A DNA stretch of 64,000 bases from Bavariicoccus seileri WCC 4188 (lineage in GTDB: Bacteria; Bacillota; Bacilli; Lactobacillales; Aerococcaceae). The notes under the pieces are model-generated. The model made no database searches. It had not been told where the DNA came from and was given only the letters and a program-made list of their open reading frames with translations. The stretch lies in NCBI RefSeq assembly GCF_000421665.1, contig NZ_ATXL01000005.1, forward strand, positions 1 through 64,000, in the 5' to 3' direction. This document shows, piece after piece, positions 38,475 to 47,904 of this stretch. The translations under genes and the position numbers were made by a program. Numbering within the stretch: the first letter of the stretch is position 1; every line of letters begins with the position of its first letter.

Positions 38475-38693
38475 TTACAGGATCGTTACTACGCTATAGT
38501 TTGTGCCAGCTAACGCCTCTTGGAACTCTTTCAACTTCACGGCTTGATTAGTCACTACGCTTGCTTTTTTCTCGTCTAATGACACATCGACAGATTGCAC
38601 AGCCGGAATAGTTTCAAAAGCCCTCTGAACATGATTAGCACAGCCATTACATGACATGCCGTTTACCGTGACAGTTTGCTTGACGGTTTCCAT
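38475..38693 (-). CDS. copZ: Copper chaperone CopZ
   Basis: A 72-residue HMA-domain protein that hands Cu(I) to the CopA pump and the CopY repressor. The metal site is GMSCNGC (Cys15 and Cys18 from the preferred start). The ATG at 38693 has GGGGA with normal spacing; an ATG two codons upstream is too close to it. Last gene of copY-copA-copZ, 18 bases after copA, with a terminator following. Confidence 0.93.
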   Translation of the reverse strand: METVKQTVTVNGMSCNGCANHVQRAFETIPAVQSVDVSLDEKKASVVTNQAVKLKEFQEALAGTNYSVVTIL

Positions 38694-38711
38694 TTTCATT
38701 CCCCATTTCTC

Positions 38712-40988
38712 TTAATTCTCTTGTGTTGCTGAGACAAGTTTGAGTTGTTTCAAACGCAAGGCATTCAGAACAACTGAAACAGAACTCAGGCTCATGGCTA
38801 ATCCCGCCAGCATTGGATCAAGGAGTGGGCCGCCAAATAAGTGGAGAACCCCCATAGCAATTGGGATGCCTAAGGTATTGTAGATAAATGCCCAAAATAA
38901 ATTTTGCTTGATATTTTTAATGGTAGCCTGGCTTAAACGAATCGCAGCAGGGACATCAAGAAGATCACTATGCATCAACACGATATCAGCAGAATCGATC
39001 GCAACATCAGTCCCAGACCCAATCGCCATTCCAATATCTGCTTGGATCAATGCTGGAGCATCATTGATGCCATCACCGACCATTGCGACTTTATGACCCG
39101 CTTTTTGAAGCTTCTCTATCTCTTTTTGCTTGTCTTCTGGTAGAACATTACTTAAAACGTGTGTAATACCAGCTTCTTTTGCGATAGCCTGGCCTGTTTG
39201 CGCATTATCTCCAGTCATCATTATCACTTTGATTCCTAGTCTTTGTAGTTCCTCAACAGCTTTCTGACTGGTTGGTTTGATGGTATCAGCAACTGCTATT
39301 AAGCCAATAACTTCTGCGTTCAAAGCAACATATATCACTGTTTTCCCACTACTGGCAAGTTGGTCTGCAACTTTGCTTGTCTCCGACAACTCTATACCTT
39401 GGGTTTTCAGTAATTGTGGATTCCCTACTACTAGATCACCATCTGCTAGAGTTACCATGATCCCTTTTCCCGGAATTGTTTGGGTATCAGCAGATTCTGA
39501 TAACGTCAGACCTAGTGTTTTGGCTTTAGTTACGATAGCTGCTGCCAGGGGGTGCTCACTGCCTAATTCGGCAATAGCCGCCATTCTGATGATCTCTTCT
39601 TGATTTTTGGTCGAGCTTGGGACAATCTCAGTGACGATTGGTTGCCCTTCTGTAATTGTTCCCGTTTTATCTAACACTACCGTTTGAATCGCTTGGGTGA
39701 CTTCTAATGCAATTCCTGATTTGATCAAAATGCCGTTTTCGGCTCCTTTACCAGTTCCTACCAAGATGGCCGTTGGCGTCGCAAGACCCAAGGCACAGGG
39801 ACAGGCAATGATCAAAACAGATACAAAAATAGTTAGCGAAAAGGCGGCACTTTCATGACCGACCAAATACCACAGTAGACTGGATATAATAGCTAATATG
39901 ATGACTATCGGAACAAAATAGCGTGAAACTTGATCAGCTAAGTTGGCAATTGGTGCTCGGTCAGATTGCGCATTTTCTACCAATTTGATGATTTGAGCCA
40001 AGGTAGTGTCTTGTCCAATCCGTTCAACTTTGCACCGCAATGTCCCAAACTTGTTGATGGTGGCACCCGTCACACGATCACCAACCTTCTTAGTAACCGG
40101 CATACTCTCCCCTGTCAACATAGATTCATCAACAGAAGATTCTCCTGTAACCACTGTTCCATCGATTGGAATTTTCTCTCCTGGACGGACTAGCACAATA
40201 TCGCCAAGCTGTAAGTCATCTACATTTACAAGCTGTGTCTCATTATCTGTTGTGACCAGTGTGGCCTCGTTAGGCGATAAGTCGATCAACGACTTGATTG
40301 CATTACTGGTTTTATTTTTGGCATATGCCTCAAGATACTTGCCCAACTTGATCAAGGTGATAATTGTCGCGACTGACTCAAAATAAAGTTCATGACTGTA
40401 ATGCTCCTGACCATTAGCGATCAGAAAAAGAGCCAAGATTCCATAGACAAAAGCTGCACCCGTTCCGACGGCTATCAGACTATCCATATTTGGATGACCT
40501 TTAAGCAGATTACGGAAACCATGCGTATAAAAATCACGTCCAATCCACATGACAGGTAACGTTAACAGCAGTTGAAACAGTGCAAAATTGAGTGGATTAT
40601 GATGACTATCGATCACCATTGGCAGTGGCATCCCAAACATATGCCCCATCGTTAGGACTAACAAAGGAATCGTAATCACAACTGCTAAAATCACTTGCCG
40701 CTTCCAACTAGCCATCTCTTGTTGCTTTTTATCTTGCTCCTTTTCGTACGATGACCGCTCTTCTAGTTTTGGATAAGCCTCATAACCAGCGTTAGTAACA
40801 GCTTGTTCAACGGCCCTTGAAAACGTAGTAGCATCCTCCCTAAGATCCTCTGGCACGACTGTCATCGTCTCCATCACTAAATTGACACGAGCGGACTTAA
40901 CCTCAGGTAATTTTTTGACCGCTGTTTCAATCGTCTGCGCGCAATTGGCACAACTCATCCCATGCACCGTATAAGTTCTCACTGTCAT
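38712..40988 (-). CDS. copA: Copper-exporting P1B-type ATPase
   Basis: A 758-residue pump that exports Cu(I). One N-terminal HMA domain (GMSCANC, Cys13 and Cys16) is followed by eight membrane helices, the transmembrane CPC site in [11 protein letters not shown] (about 398), the phosphorylation motif DKTGTITEG (about 435) and the hinge [12 protein letters not shown] (about 635). AGAGGTGAG precedes the ATG, 1 base after the copY stop. The enterococcal literature calls similar exporters CopB; I use copA as the general name. Confidence 0.95.
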   Translation of the reverse strand: MTVRTYTVHGMSCANCAQTIETAVKKLPEVKSARVNLVMETMTVVPEDLREDATTFSRAVEQAVTNAGYEAYPKLEERSSYEKEQDKKQQEMASWKRQVILAVVITIPLLVLTMGHMFGMPLPMVIDSHHNPLNFALFQLLLTLPVMWIGRDFYTHGFRNLLKGHPNMDSLIAVGTGAAFVYGILALFLIANGQEHYSHELYFESVATIITLIKLGKYLEAYAKNKTSNAIKSLIDLSPNEATLVTTDNETQLVNVDDLQLGDIVLVRPGEKIPIDGTVVTGESSVDESMLTGESMPVTKKVGDRVTGATINKFGTLRCKVERIGQDTTLAQIIKLVENAQSDRAPIANLADQVSRYFVPIVIILAIISSLLWYLVGHESAAFSLTIFVSVLIIACPCALGLATPTAILVGTGKGAENGILIKSGIALEVTQAIQTVVLDKTGTITEGQPIVTEIVPSSTKNQEEIIRMAAIAELGSEHPLAAAIVTKAKTLGLTLSESADTQTIPGKGIMVTLADGDLVVGNPQLLKTQGIELSETSKVADQLASSGKTVIYVALNAEVIGLIAVADTIKPTSQKAVEELQRLGIKVIMMTGDNAQTGQAIAKEAGITHVLSNVLPEDKQKEIEKLQKAGHKVAMVGDGINDAPALIQADIGMAIGSGTDVAIDSADIVLMHSDLLDVPAAIRLSQATIKNIKQNLFWAFIYNTLGIPIAMGVLHLFGGPLLDPMLAGLAMSLSSVSVVLNALRLKQLKLVSATQEN

Positions 40989-40989
40989 C

Positions 40990-41457
40990 TCAGCTCACCT
41001 CTCTATGATGATGAAGTCCACAAGTACATTGTCCAGGAATACAGTTACATCCCAACTCATCTGGAGCATCCGGTAATTGAGCTTTCAAGGTCTCAATAAG
41101 ATCTTCAATATCGGGTTTAGATAGGGCAATACGCTCATCAGAAATCAAACGCTTTAAAATAGCGCCATTTTTACGTCGACAACTCTTTAACAGTAAGACT
41201 CTGATCTGCTCTTCATTGAAGGCCAGCTCATCAACTGTTGCGATATAATGAAACACACGTCCAACCTGTGTTACCGCAATCACGCCTTTGTCCCTCAAAC
41301 GATGTAATAGTGTCTTTACTGTGCTTAATTTCCAGCCATATTCATCTTTTAAGGACTCATACACCCCTTGACTAGTCGTCTCAGGATTTGCCCAGACAAC
41401 CCGTAAAACCTGCCATTCTGCAGAAGAAACACTAGCTTCTTTTTCCTTTATAGCCAT
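40990..41457 (-). CDS. copY: Copper-responsive repressor CopY
   Basis: A 155-residue BlaI/MecI-type repressor. The N-terminal winged helix (about residues 8-75) binds the cop box. The C-terminus has the CxCxxxxCxC metal motif ([10 protein letters not shown]), which holds Zn for DNA binding and releases DNA when Cu(I) replaces it. A His-rich end (HHH) follows. First gene of copYAZ. A cop box overlaps its promoter at 41487-41515. Confidence 0.94.
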   Translation of the reverse strand: MAIKEKEASVSSAEWQVLRVVWANPETTSQGVYESLKDEYGWKLSTVKTLLHRLRDKGVIAVTQVGRVFHYIATVDELAFNEEQIRVLLLKSCRRKNGAILKRLISDERIALSKPDIEDLIETLKAQLPDAPDELGCNCIPGQCTCGLHHHREVS

Positions 41458-41486
41458 CTATATCAACTCCTCACATCTTCAATTTC

Positions 41487-41515
41487 AGTGTAACAGTTAA
41501 ATCTACAATTGTAAA
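41487..41515 (-). promoter_or_regulatory. cop promoter with CopY operator
   Basis: TTTACA (41510-41515), a 17-base spacer and TACACT (41487-41492) on the minus strand. The CopY site TACAATTGTA (41504-41513) covers the -35 region. Only one cop box is seen. Confidence 0.8.
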
Positions 41516-41526
41516 TGATAGTGATC

Positions 41527-41558
41527 AAAAAAATATCTGGCTCTTGGCCAGATATCAG
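41527..41558 (-). terminator. Terminator after the first LCP gene
   Basis: Inverted repeat ATATCTGGC/GCCAGATAT followed on the minus strand by a run of T, about 20 bases past the stop at 41578. Confidence 0.85.
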
Positions 41559-41577
41559 TTTATTCAGATATCAATTT

Positions 41578-42762
41578 CTATTGATAGCCTATCAAAATCA
41601 GATTAGAATTTTCATCGATTTGATACATCGGATAACCTGCCTCAGCTGTTTCATCAGCATCTAAAGGATCAAATTGCTCCGATAAACCTGGGGCATAGAT
41701 ATTGCTCGTAATATCATCATAACTCACTTCATCTATTCCCAAGTGCTTTCTGATATAGTTGCTCACTCGGTAGATCTCCTGTTTAGAAACATAGATCGAA
41801 TCTTGTCCATCAGTGTTCATCCCATGAGCATAGACATTATTACGTTCGATATGATCAGCTGCTTTACTATACTTAGTTTGAAGATCAACAAGATCATCAA
41901 ATGATAAATTAGTCCGCATGTTTTCAGAAAGAGTATCCAAAACAGATTGATAATTAGCGATAGAATCCATACTAACAGCTTTCTTCATCATGGCTTTAAT
42001 CACCATCTGTTGTCGTTTTTGACGCCCATAGTCCCCTTCTGGATCCGTATAACGCATCCTAGAAAATGCCAAGGCATCATCGCCATTTAGAGTTCTCTTT
42101 TCACCTTCATTGAAATGATGCCCTTCAAAATCAAAGGTTAATGGACTGGTGATCTCAACACCACCGATAGCATCCACGATGCCTTTCATTCCATCCATAC
42201 TGACTTCAACATAGTAGTCGATTGGAATATCGAAGAGATGCTGTACGGTATTGATTGTCATCTCAGACTCCCCGTAGGCATAGGAATGGTTGATTTTTTC
42301 AAGCGTGCCATGACCAACTATCTCTGTCAAAACGTCTCTTGGGATACTGGTCAATGTCGAATTTCCATTCTTAGGATCAAGCGTTAGAATCATTAAAGAA
42401 TCCGCACGACCTCCAGATGATTTAGGGCGATTTTCTTCCTCACCATAATCAACCCCCATCAGCAAAATAGAAATAGGATTCACTTGGCTAAGATCGACAT
42501 CCTCATCCCGAACTTTATTTTTATTGACTGTCTGGTAAATATCATCATAAGCAACATCGACATCACCAAACACTTTGAGGACTACTGCCAAGACAATTGC
42601 AAGCACTGCCCCTACAATCAGCAATCCAGTCAAACAACCATGCTTTCGCTTTTTCTTTGACTGATTCGCCTGTTTTTTTCCGGATCTCTGAGCTGGGGAA
42701 ACATCCCTACTAGCCTCACGATGTCCTTGACTACCACCCTTATTTGGTTGCTCTGGATTCAT
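41578..42762 (-). CDS. LytR-CpsA-Psr family ligase (shorter paralogue)
   Basis: A 394-residue LCP protein: basic cytoplasmic N-terminus (to about 42), one membrane helix (about 42-67), then the extracytoplasmic LCP domain with LLMGVDYGEE, GGRADSLMILTLDP, SIPRDVL and RMRYTDPEGDYGRQKRQQ. LCP enzymes attach undecaprenyl-linked wall polymers, including teichoic acid, to peptidoglycan, which fits the TagO/TagA/TagGH pathway in this window. The ribosome binding site (GAGGCG) is rather far from the ATG. It follows the second LCP gene by 111 bases. Confidence 0.9.
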   Translation of the reverse strand: MNPEQPNKGGSQGHREASRDVSPAQRSGKKQANQSKKKRKHGCLTGLLIVGAVLAIVLAVVLKVFGDVDVAYDDIYQTVNKNKVRDEDVDLSQVNPISILLMGVDYGEEENRPKSSGGRADSLMILTLDPKNGNSTLTSIPRDVLTEIVGHGTLEKINHSYAYGESEMTINTVQHLFDIPIDYYVEVSMDGMKGIVDAIGGVEITSPLTFDFEGHHFNEGEKRTLNGDDALAFSRMRYTDPEGDYGRQKRQQMVIKAMMKKAVSMDSIANYQSVLDTLSENMRTNLSFDDLVDLQTKYSKAADHIERNNVYAHGMNTDGQDSIYVSKQEIYRVSNYIRKHLGIDEVSYDDITSNIYAPGLSEQFDPLDADETAEAGYPMYQIDENSNLILIGYQ

Positions 42763-42873
42763 TGAGAAAAATGCGCCTCTTTTCTAAATCGCTGCATCAC
42801 TGTGCAGATAGTATTAATTCATTAGACCATAAGAAAACCCCATAAATCAATGCCCAAATCGCAAAAACTAATT

Positions 42874-44448
42874 TCAGTTCCCACTTGTAGCATCATTCTC
42901 TGGATCATCTTTAGGCTCATCAACTGGCTTGTCTACTGGTTTATCCTCCGAATTTGGTTTGTCAGAAGGATTCTCAGGTTCAGCTGGTTCTTCAGGTTCT
43001 ACTGGTTGCTCTGGCTCTTCAGGTGGCTCCTGTTCATCCGGGTTATCATTATCACCAGGTTCTTCTGGTCCACCTGATCCGTCTGATCCGCCACCATCTT
43101 GATTTCCTGTATCATCAGGATTATCAGTATCCCCAGGATTGCTACTACCATTTGATCCACCGGAATCATCTGGATTACTGTCATTCCCATTATCGCTACC
43201 AGTGTTGGTATCATCGGTATTGCCGTTATTACTGTTATTACCGTTACCGCCATTATTACCTGTATTGCCATTATTACCAGAATTGCTACCACCAGAATCA
43301 TTTTGACTAGCTGGAGGGCTGGAATTGCCACTACCACCATTATTTTGATTGGGTCGTGTCCACTCCCCACCCGGTTGTGATTGGTTGGTTTCAGTCTGTT
43401 TTGGTTGTTCAGTCGTTGTATCATTTTCTGCAGCTGGAGGATTTGTATCCTCACCCAGTAAAGCGGACAATGATATTTCATCGAGTTCTAATGAGACGCG
43501 GAGTTTATTGGTCATTTCTAAGATTGTTTCAGGTTCGATATACATATAGTACACACCATTTACTACCAAATCGCGACCCTTTAACGTATGTGACTCAAAA
43601 TTCGTGATGCCATCACGATACCCGGCTTGAATCTCGACCATATCACTGAAACTCATATTGGTTCGGACATTATCGCCCAATGCTTCAAGAATTGGCTTAA
43701 ATCGCATGATCGAGTCGAACGTCAATGCTTTGTTGATACTGGCTTCTATGATTTGCCGTTGCCGTTCTTGGCGACCATAGTCCCCTTCTGGATCGTCATA
43801 GCGCATTCTGGCATAGGCTAGTGCCGTTTGGCCATCCATTTTTTGAGAAACACCTTCAGTGAACGAGTGGTTGTCATAAGTAAAGGTGAGATTAGGAACT
43901 ACTTCAATACCCTCGATAGCATCAACCAAGTCCTCGATTCCCTTAAAGTTGACCTCTGCATAATAATCAATTGGGACTTGCATCAGTTGTTGAACCGTAG
44001 CAACTGCCATCTCAGCGCCCCCAAAAGCATAAGCATGGTTAACTTTATCCTTCATACCATACCGAACTATCTCGGCATAAGAATCTCTTGGAATACTCAC
44101 TAAAGTTGTCGTTTTTTCCTTGGGATTGACGGTTGCTAAAATCATTGTGTCCGAACGACCGCCATCCTCTAGCGAACGCCCCTTGTCCCCATTATCGATA
44201 CCCAATAATAAAATTGAGAACGGCTCCTGGTTGGTAATTTTTAACTCCTTGTTTCGAATCGAATCGACCTCTACAGGTTCGTAGACTTCATCAACATTGG
44301 AAAGAATTTGCTGGCCAAAGTAAAAAACAACGCCACAAACAAGTCCTATAATCCCGAGAATCGTCCATTTCGTCGATGTCTTCATCTTTTTCTTAGTTTC
44401 TTTTGTACTTTTCTCATTCTTTTTCGTATCGTCATTCATAGGCTTCAC
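42874..44448 (-). CDS. LytR-CpsA-Psr family ligase with long wall-spanning tail
   Basis: An LCP protein of about 524 residues. It has a Lys-rich N-terminus, one membrane helix (about 26-46) and the LCP domain (about 70-330, with LLLGIDNGD, GGRSDTMILATV, SIPRDSY and RMRYDDPEGDYGRQERQRQ). A tail of roughly 180 residues follows: first Asn/Gly/Asp/Ser-rich, then Pro/Glu-rich with repeated PEEPEQP-like units. Since LCP domains face outwards, the tail would extend through the wall. A GTG at 44448 has AGGAGGGGAAG just upstream and is preferred to the ATG at 44475. It is a paralogue of the gene at 41578. Attachment of wall polymer to peptidoglycan is the family role. Confidence 0.88.
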   Translation of the reverse strand: MKPMNDDTKKNEKSTKETKKKMKTSTKWTILGIIGLVCGVVFYFGQQILSNVDEVYEPVEVDSIRNKELKITNQEPFSILLLGIDNGDKGRSLEDGGRSDTMILATVNPKEKTTTLVSIPRDSYAEIVRYGMKDKVNHAYAFGGAEMAVATVQQLMQVPIDYYAEVNFKGIEDLVDAIEGIEVVPNLTFTYDNHSFTEGVSQKMDGQTALAYARMRYDDPEGDYGRQERQRQIIEASINKALTFDSIMRFKPILEALGDNVRTNMSFSDMVEIQAGYRDGITNFESHTLKGRDLVVNGVYYMYIEPETILEMTNKLRVSLELDEISLSALLGEDTNPPAAENDTTTEQPKQTETNQSQPGGEWTRPNQNNGGSGNSSPPASQNDSGGSNSGNNGNTGNNGGNGNNSNNGNTDDTNTGSDNGNDSNPDDSGGSNGSSNPGDTDNPDDTGNQDGGGSDGSGGPEEPGDNDNPDEQEPPEEPEQPVEPEEPAEPENPSDKPNSEDKPVDKPVDEPKDDPENDATSGN

Positions 44449-44532
44449 AACTTCCCCTCCTCGTTGATATGACATGGTCTTGAGTTTTAGTGTGTTTGCG
44501 TTTAAACATTTATGGGCTAAATTCTTTAGCTT

Positions 44533-44570
44533 AAGCTATTATCGTTTAGTAAAGCTATTATCGTTCAGTA
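44533..44570. repeat. 19-base tandem repeat, two copies
   Basis: AAGCTATTATCGTTYAGTA occurs at 44533-44551 and 44552-44570 with one mismatch, in the spacer upstream of the second LCP gene. Confidence 0.9.
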
Positions 44571-44722
44571 AACTTTTATTACCAATAATTATAAGCATAA
44601 AATAAAGCCGTTACCATTATTTAGTCGACACTTTAATCAATTGTTAACGAAACGCAACATTCATAACTTAAAACAGATATTTTCACGAACATTTAACTTA
44701 AATGGTGCTCGAAAGTTCTACT

Positions 44723-45649
44723 TTATTCCAAAGATAGTTGCAATAATCCCCCTGATGTAGGGTTCTCTGTAGGACTCACTATAGGGCTCTCTATTGGACG
44801 ATAGCTCGTAAAAATCAATTGACCTCTCTTGTCCTCGCTAAAGTAATCGATGATCTTATCTAACCAGTCTGGACCAAGTCGTGACCCAAGATCATCAATG
44901 AAAACAATTCGTCCTTCTGTTTTGATGGTAGCTAGGGTACTCAATAAATTGACTAAGTATTTCGTACCAGTTGACTCAGCATCGTAAAGTTGGCTACTTT
45001 CTCCCAATGGACCAATTGTGTTCACCACCAATTGCATCCCACGATGACCATAGACCAACTGGATAGACATATCAGGAATAAGCTCTTCTAACAAGTCATT
45101 GGCCAAATTCTCGAACTCCGTCAAAATGGCTAGAAAGTTATTGGGAAAAATCAACGTCGAGCCTATCATTTCGATTGCCAAGGTATTATCAGAAGTCTGA
45201 TTGAGTAACCGACTAAATGTCTCTGACAGTGGAGAAAGATGAAGGACATCAGTCGAGATATGTGGTAATACAATAATCCGTTGGGTCACTAACTGCACAA
45301 GTTGTTCCATTGAAAGACCGTCAGATAGGGATACCTCTTGATGACTCGTTATCCCGTAGTCGACCTTTTCGATGGTGACGGAAACTCTCCAGTCCTGACC
45401 TTCATAAGAGCCCGATAGCACGACACTTCCATTCTCTACCCCTTCAGATAACAAGGGGGTTAGATCATCAAGCTTTTCACCTTTAAAATGTCTGACAACG
45501 GCTTGAATCGCTGTAATAAAACTCGTCTTCCCTGTTCGATTTGATCCATAAATTGAAACCACACCTGATGGGTCTTCTGAAAAATCAAAACTAGCTTGGT
45601 CAAGAACTCCAATATGGTCGATTTCGACAGAGTTAATCTTAAATGTCAT
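44723..45649 (-). CDS. Orphan SMC/RecF-like ABC-type ATPase
   Basis: A 308-residue ATPase with the head-domain order of the SMC/RecF/AAA_15 group: Walker A YGSNRTGKTSF (about residues 33-43), a D-ESTGTKYLVNLL signature-like stretch near 215, and Walker B GRIVFIDDLGSRLG near 240 followed by LIFTSYRP (H-loop region, His absent). There is almost no coiled coil between the halves. Related proteins act in DNA repair, phage defence (OLD-like) or unknown roles. No nuclease domain or nuclease neighbour is present. A very strong GAGGAGGAAA precedes the ATG. Function is unknown. Confidence 0.6.
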   Translation of the reverse strand: MTFKINSVEIDHIGVLDQASFDFSEDPSGVVSIYGSNRTGKTSFITAIQAVVRHFKGEKLDDLTPLLSEGVENGSVVLSGSYEGQDWRVSVTIEKVDYGITSHQEVSLSDGLSMEQLVQLVTQRIIVLPHISTDVLHLSPLSETFSRLLNQTSDNTLAIEMIGSTLIFPNNFLAILTEFENLANDLLEELIPDMSIQLVYGHRGMQLVVNTIGPLGESSQLYDAESTGTKYLVNLLSTLATIKTEGRIVFIDDLGSRLGPDWLDKIIDYFSEDKRGQLIFTSYRPIESPIVSPTENPTSGGLLQLSLE

Positions 45650-45762
45650 TGCAATTTCCTCCTCGTTTAATAGTGCTACTAAATAACTCCATTTCTTATT
45701 ACTTTTTTCTCGTTACTATATTTCTCCTTACTCTATTTCTCATTACTTTATACCCTGTCACT

Positions 45763-46794
45763 CTATTCTTTATCACTTTTTTTCACAATTTTTTCTCTGA
45801 TGAGCGCAACGAGTCGAGCTGCTTGGATCGAGTCTTCAAAGGTCATCACAGGGCTTTTTATGAGACCGTCTTTCAGGCACTTCATCATATGTGTGATTTC
45901 GCCATAAAAATCATCATTAACATACGGAAGTTCTCGTACCTCGACCTGCTCATCTTTTTCAATACGAAAAGAAGTTGGGCGATGAAAGTCCATGACCGTG
46001 ATTTTCCCTGCTGTCCCCTTAATCTCTAGGCAAGCCGGTTCAAACCGATCAAAAGCAGCTTTCAACCGACATGTCACCCCATTAACCTCTAACAAGGCAT
46101 CAACGTAAGTTTCAACTGTTGAATTTCCATCTTGACCATCATTATCTGATGAGCGACTGCTTAAGGACTCAAGCTGCAACACTGTCATATCATCATTAGC
46201 CTGTTGAGAAGAAGCAGCCTTAAAGGAAAGTTTAGAAAAATCCAAAATGGCACTCGCATTATAGATTCCCATATCATATAAAACGCCTCCTTGTTGGGCT
46301 GTATAGTGGTAACTACTATTAGCCTCTGGCATCACTCGGCACAAGGATGTAGAAATAGCGGTAATGTCTCCAATCAACCCTTCTTTAACAAGACGTTTAG
46401 CTTCTTCATAAGCCGGTTCAAAACGACTCTTCATGGCCTCCATAAAGAAGACTCCTTCTTTTTGAGCTAATTGTTTGATCTGTTCCATCTCTTCTACCGA
46501 CATTGTAGCCGGCTTTTCGCATAAAACAGGGAGATGCAGTTTGAGTGCTTTTACGACCCATTCATAATGATAGAGATGAGGGAGTGCGATATAAACCGCA
46601 TCGATCGCCGGATCTTTCAACAAGGCATCATAATCGTCGAATACTTTATCACACGGATGTAGAGCTTTAAAACGCTCTGCCTTTTCACGTGTCCGGTTAC
46701 TCACAGCATATAGATGTGCCTCCTTGATATGCTTCAAACTATCTGCAAAACGATGTGCAATCGTGCCAGCACCTATAATTCCCCAATTGATCAT
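45763..46794 (-). CDS. Gfo/Idh/MocA-family oxidoreductase
   Basis: A 343-residue NAD(P)-dependent sugar-type oxidoreductase. GIIGAGTIAHRF (residues 5-16) is the nucleotide loop and CEKPATMSVEE (about 91-101) carries the catalytic Lys. The C-terminal half matches the family's dimerisation sheet. The substrate cannot be told; myo-inositol, glucose-derived and dihydrodiol dehydrogenase-like members all share these motifs. AAGGGGAA precedes the ATG. It stands with the orphan ATPase gene downstream, 113 bases away, with no clear functional link. Confidence 0.85.
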   Translation of the reverse strand: MINWGIIGAGTIAHRFADSLKHIKEAHLYAVSNRTREKAERFKALHPCDKVFDDYDALLKDPAIDAVYIALPHLYHYEWVVKALKLHLPVLCEKPATMSVEEMEQIKQLAQKEGVFFMEAMKSRFEPAYEEAKRLVKEGLIGDITAISTSLCRVMPEANSSYHYTAQQGGVLYDMGIYNASAILDFSKLSFKAASSQQANDDMTVLQLESLSSRSSDNDGQDGNSTVETYVDALLEVNGVTCRLKAAFDRFEPACLEIKGTAGKITVMDFHRPTSFRIEKDEQVEVRELPYVNDDFYGEITHMMKCLKDGLIKSPVMTFEDSIQAARLVALIREKIVKKSDKE

Positions 46795-46910
46795 TCTTTT
46801 CCCCTTTGCTTACAAAAATAGCCTTTAAAAGCCAGTAACGACATTATCTAACCTAGCCTTTTAATAAACCTTTGTAATAGACCTTTGTAATAGACCAACA
46901 ACTTTATAAT

Positions 46911-46984
46911 AGCCTCAAAATAACTCTTTTTATTAGCCTCAAAATAACTCTTTTTATTAGACTCAAAATAACTCTCTTTTTTAA
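46911..46984. repeat. 24-base tandem repeat, three copies
   Basis: Two exact 24-base units (46911-46934 and 46935-46958) and a third, degenerate one (from 46959) lie in a 339-base gap without genes. Just before them a 14-base unit (CCTTTGTAATAGAC) is also duplicated at 46869-46896. Confidence 0.9.
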
Positions 46985-47018
46985 ACACCCAAATAAGTCT
47001 TTTAAAACTACCGAAAGT

Positions 47019-47101
47019 AAAAAGCAATCTATCCCTGATGCTATTGCTATCGGGTTAAACCTACCCTTATAGAAATAGTACCATGATATAGATTGCTTTT
47101 A
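47019..47101 (-). terminator. Long-range terminator-like structure after the ABC importer genes
   Basis: A 13-base inverted repeat (47020-47032 with 47088-47100) encloses 55 bases that can form inner hairpins. On the minus strand the outer stem ends in T5. It lies 33 bases past the ATPase stop and probably ends that operon. The large enclosed loop is unusual. Confidence 0.6.
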
Positions 47102-47133
47102 ATAAGATTTACTATTAAAACTGGGATGTTTTT

Positions 47134-47904
47134 TTACACAACCACTGGCTCGTTGAACTGTGCCATTAAATCTGTAACCGTCATTTTTTCTTTTTCATTG
47201 CGATCAAGGTCTAAGGTAATTCTCCCAGATTGAAGCATCACTAACCGATTACCATATTTGAGAGCATCTGTCAGATTATGAGTGATCATCAAAGCCGTCA
47301 AGCGGTTTTCCTTAATAATCTTATCAGTAATTGCCAAAACCATCTCACTTGTTTTTGGGTCAAGTGCAGCAGTATGTTCATCTAGCAGCAATAACTCAGG
47401 CTTTACGAGTGTTGCCATTAGTAAAGTCAGAGCTTGACGTTGACCTCCTGACAAGAAATTAACATCCGTCGTCAAGCGCTGTTCTAACCCTAGGTCTAGC
47501 GTTTTTAATAATCTGACAAAGTCCTTTTCTTTTGTATTAGCCTTTGTTAAATGGCGTTTTTGGCCTCGTTTAGCAGCTAAAGCTAAATTTTCTGCGATCG
47601 TCAACCGGCCCGCAGTCCCTTCTTTTGGATCTTGAAATACCCGTCCAATCCATTCCGCCCGCTTTTGCACAGATTCTTTGGTCACTACTTTGTCGTCTTT
47701 TAAGATCTGACCACTTGTAGGTTGTAAACTCCCCGAAATGATTTGTTGTAAGGTCGATTTACCAGTGCCATTACCGCCAACGATTAAGATAAAATCTTCT
47801 GGATTGATCTTAAGATCAATATCATGCAAGACATCCTTTTGTTGTGATTTTCCTAGAAAAAATGATTGATTGATTCCTTTCAATTGGATCGTACTTTGAC
47901 TCAT
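47134..47904 (-). CDS. ABC importer ATPase (TrpZ-like)
   Basis: A 256-residue ATPase with Walker A GGNGTGKST (about 43-51), signature FLSGGQRQALTLL (about 147) and Walker B LLLLDEHTAALD (about 170). It overlaps the permease gene by 4 bases (ATGA). With the permease at 47901 and the binding protein at 48983 it makes a complete importer of the type with PF04392 binding proteins, known as TrpXYZ in streptococci and used for aromatic amino acids. The substrate here is inferred, not proven. Confidence 0.88.
   Translation of the reverse strand: MSQSTIQLKGINQSFFLGKSQQKDVLHDIDLKINPEDFILIVGGNGTGKSTLQQIISGSLQPTSGQILKDDKVVTKESVQKRAEWIGRVFQDPKEGTAGRLTIAENLALAAKRGQKRHLTKANTKEKDFVRLLKTLDLGLEQRLTTDVNFLSGGQRQALTLLMATLVKPELLLLDEHTAALDPKTSEMVLAITDKIIKENRLTALMITHNLTDALKYGNRLVMLQSGRITLDLDRNEKEKMTVTDLMAQFNEPVVV

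Noticed and set aside
42954-43549. Plus-strand open frames opposite the LCP tail
   Set aside because: They are shadows of low-complexity codons in the LCP gene, with no ribosome binding sites and unlikely His/Tyr-rich or skewed composition.
46911-46984. CRISPR array
   Set aside because: The 24-base units are directly adjacent with no unique spacers between them, and no cas gene is present.
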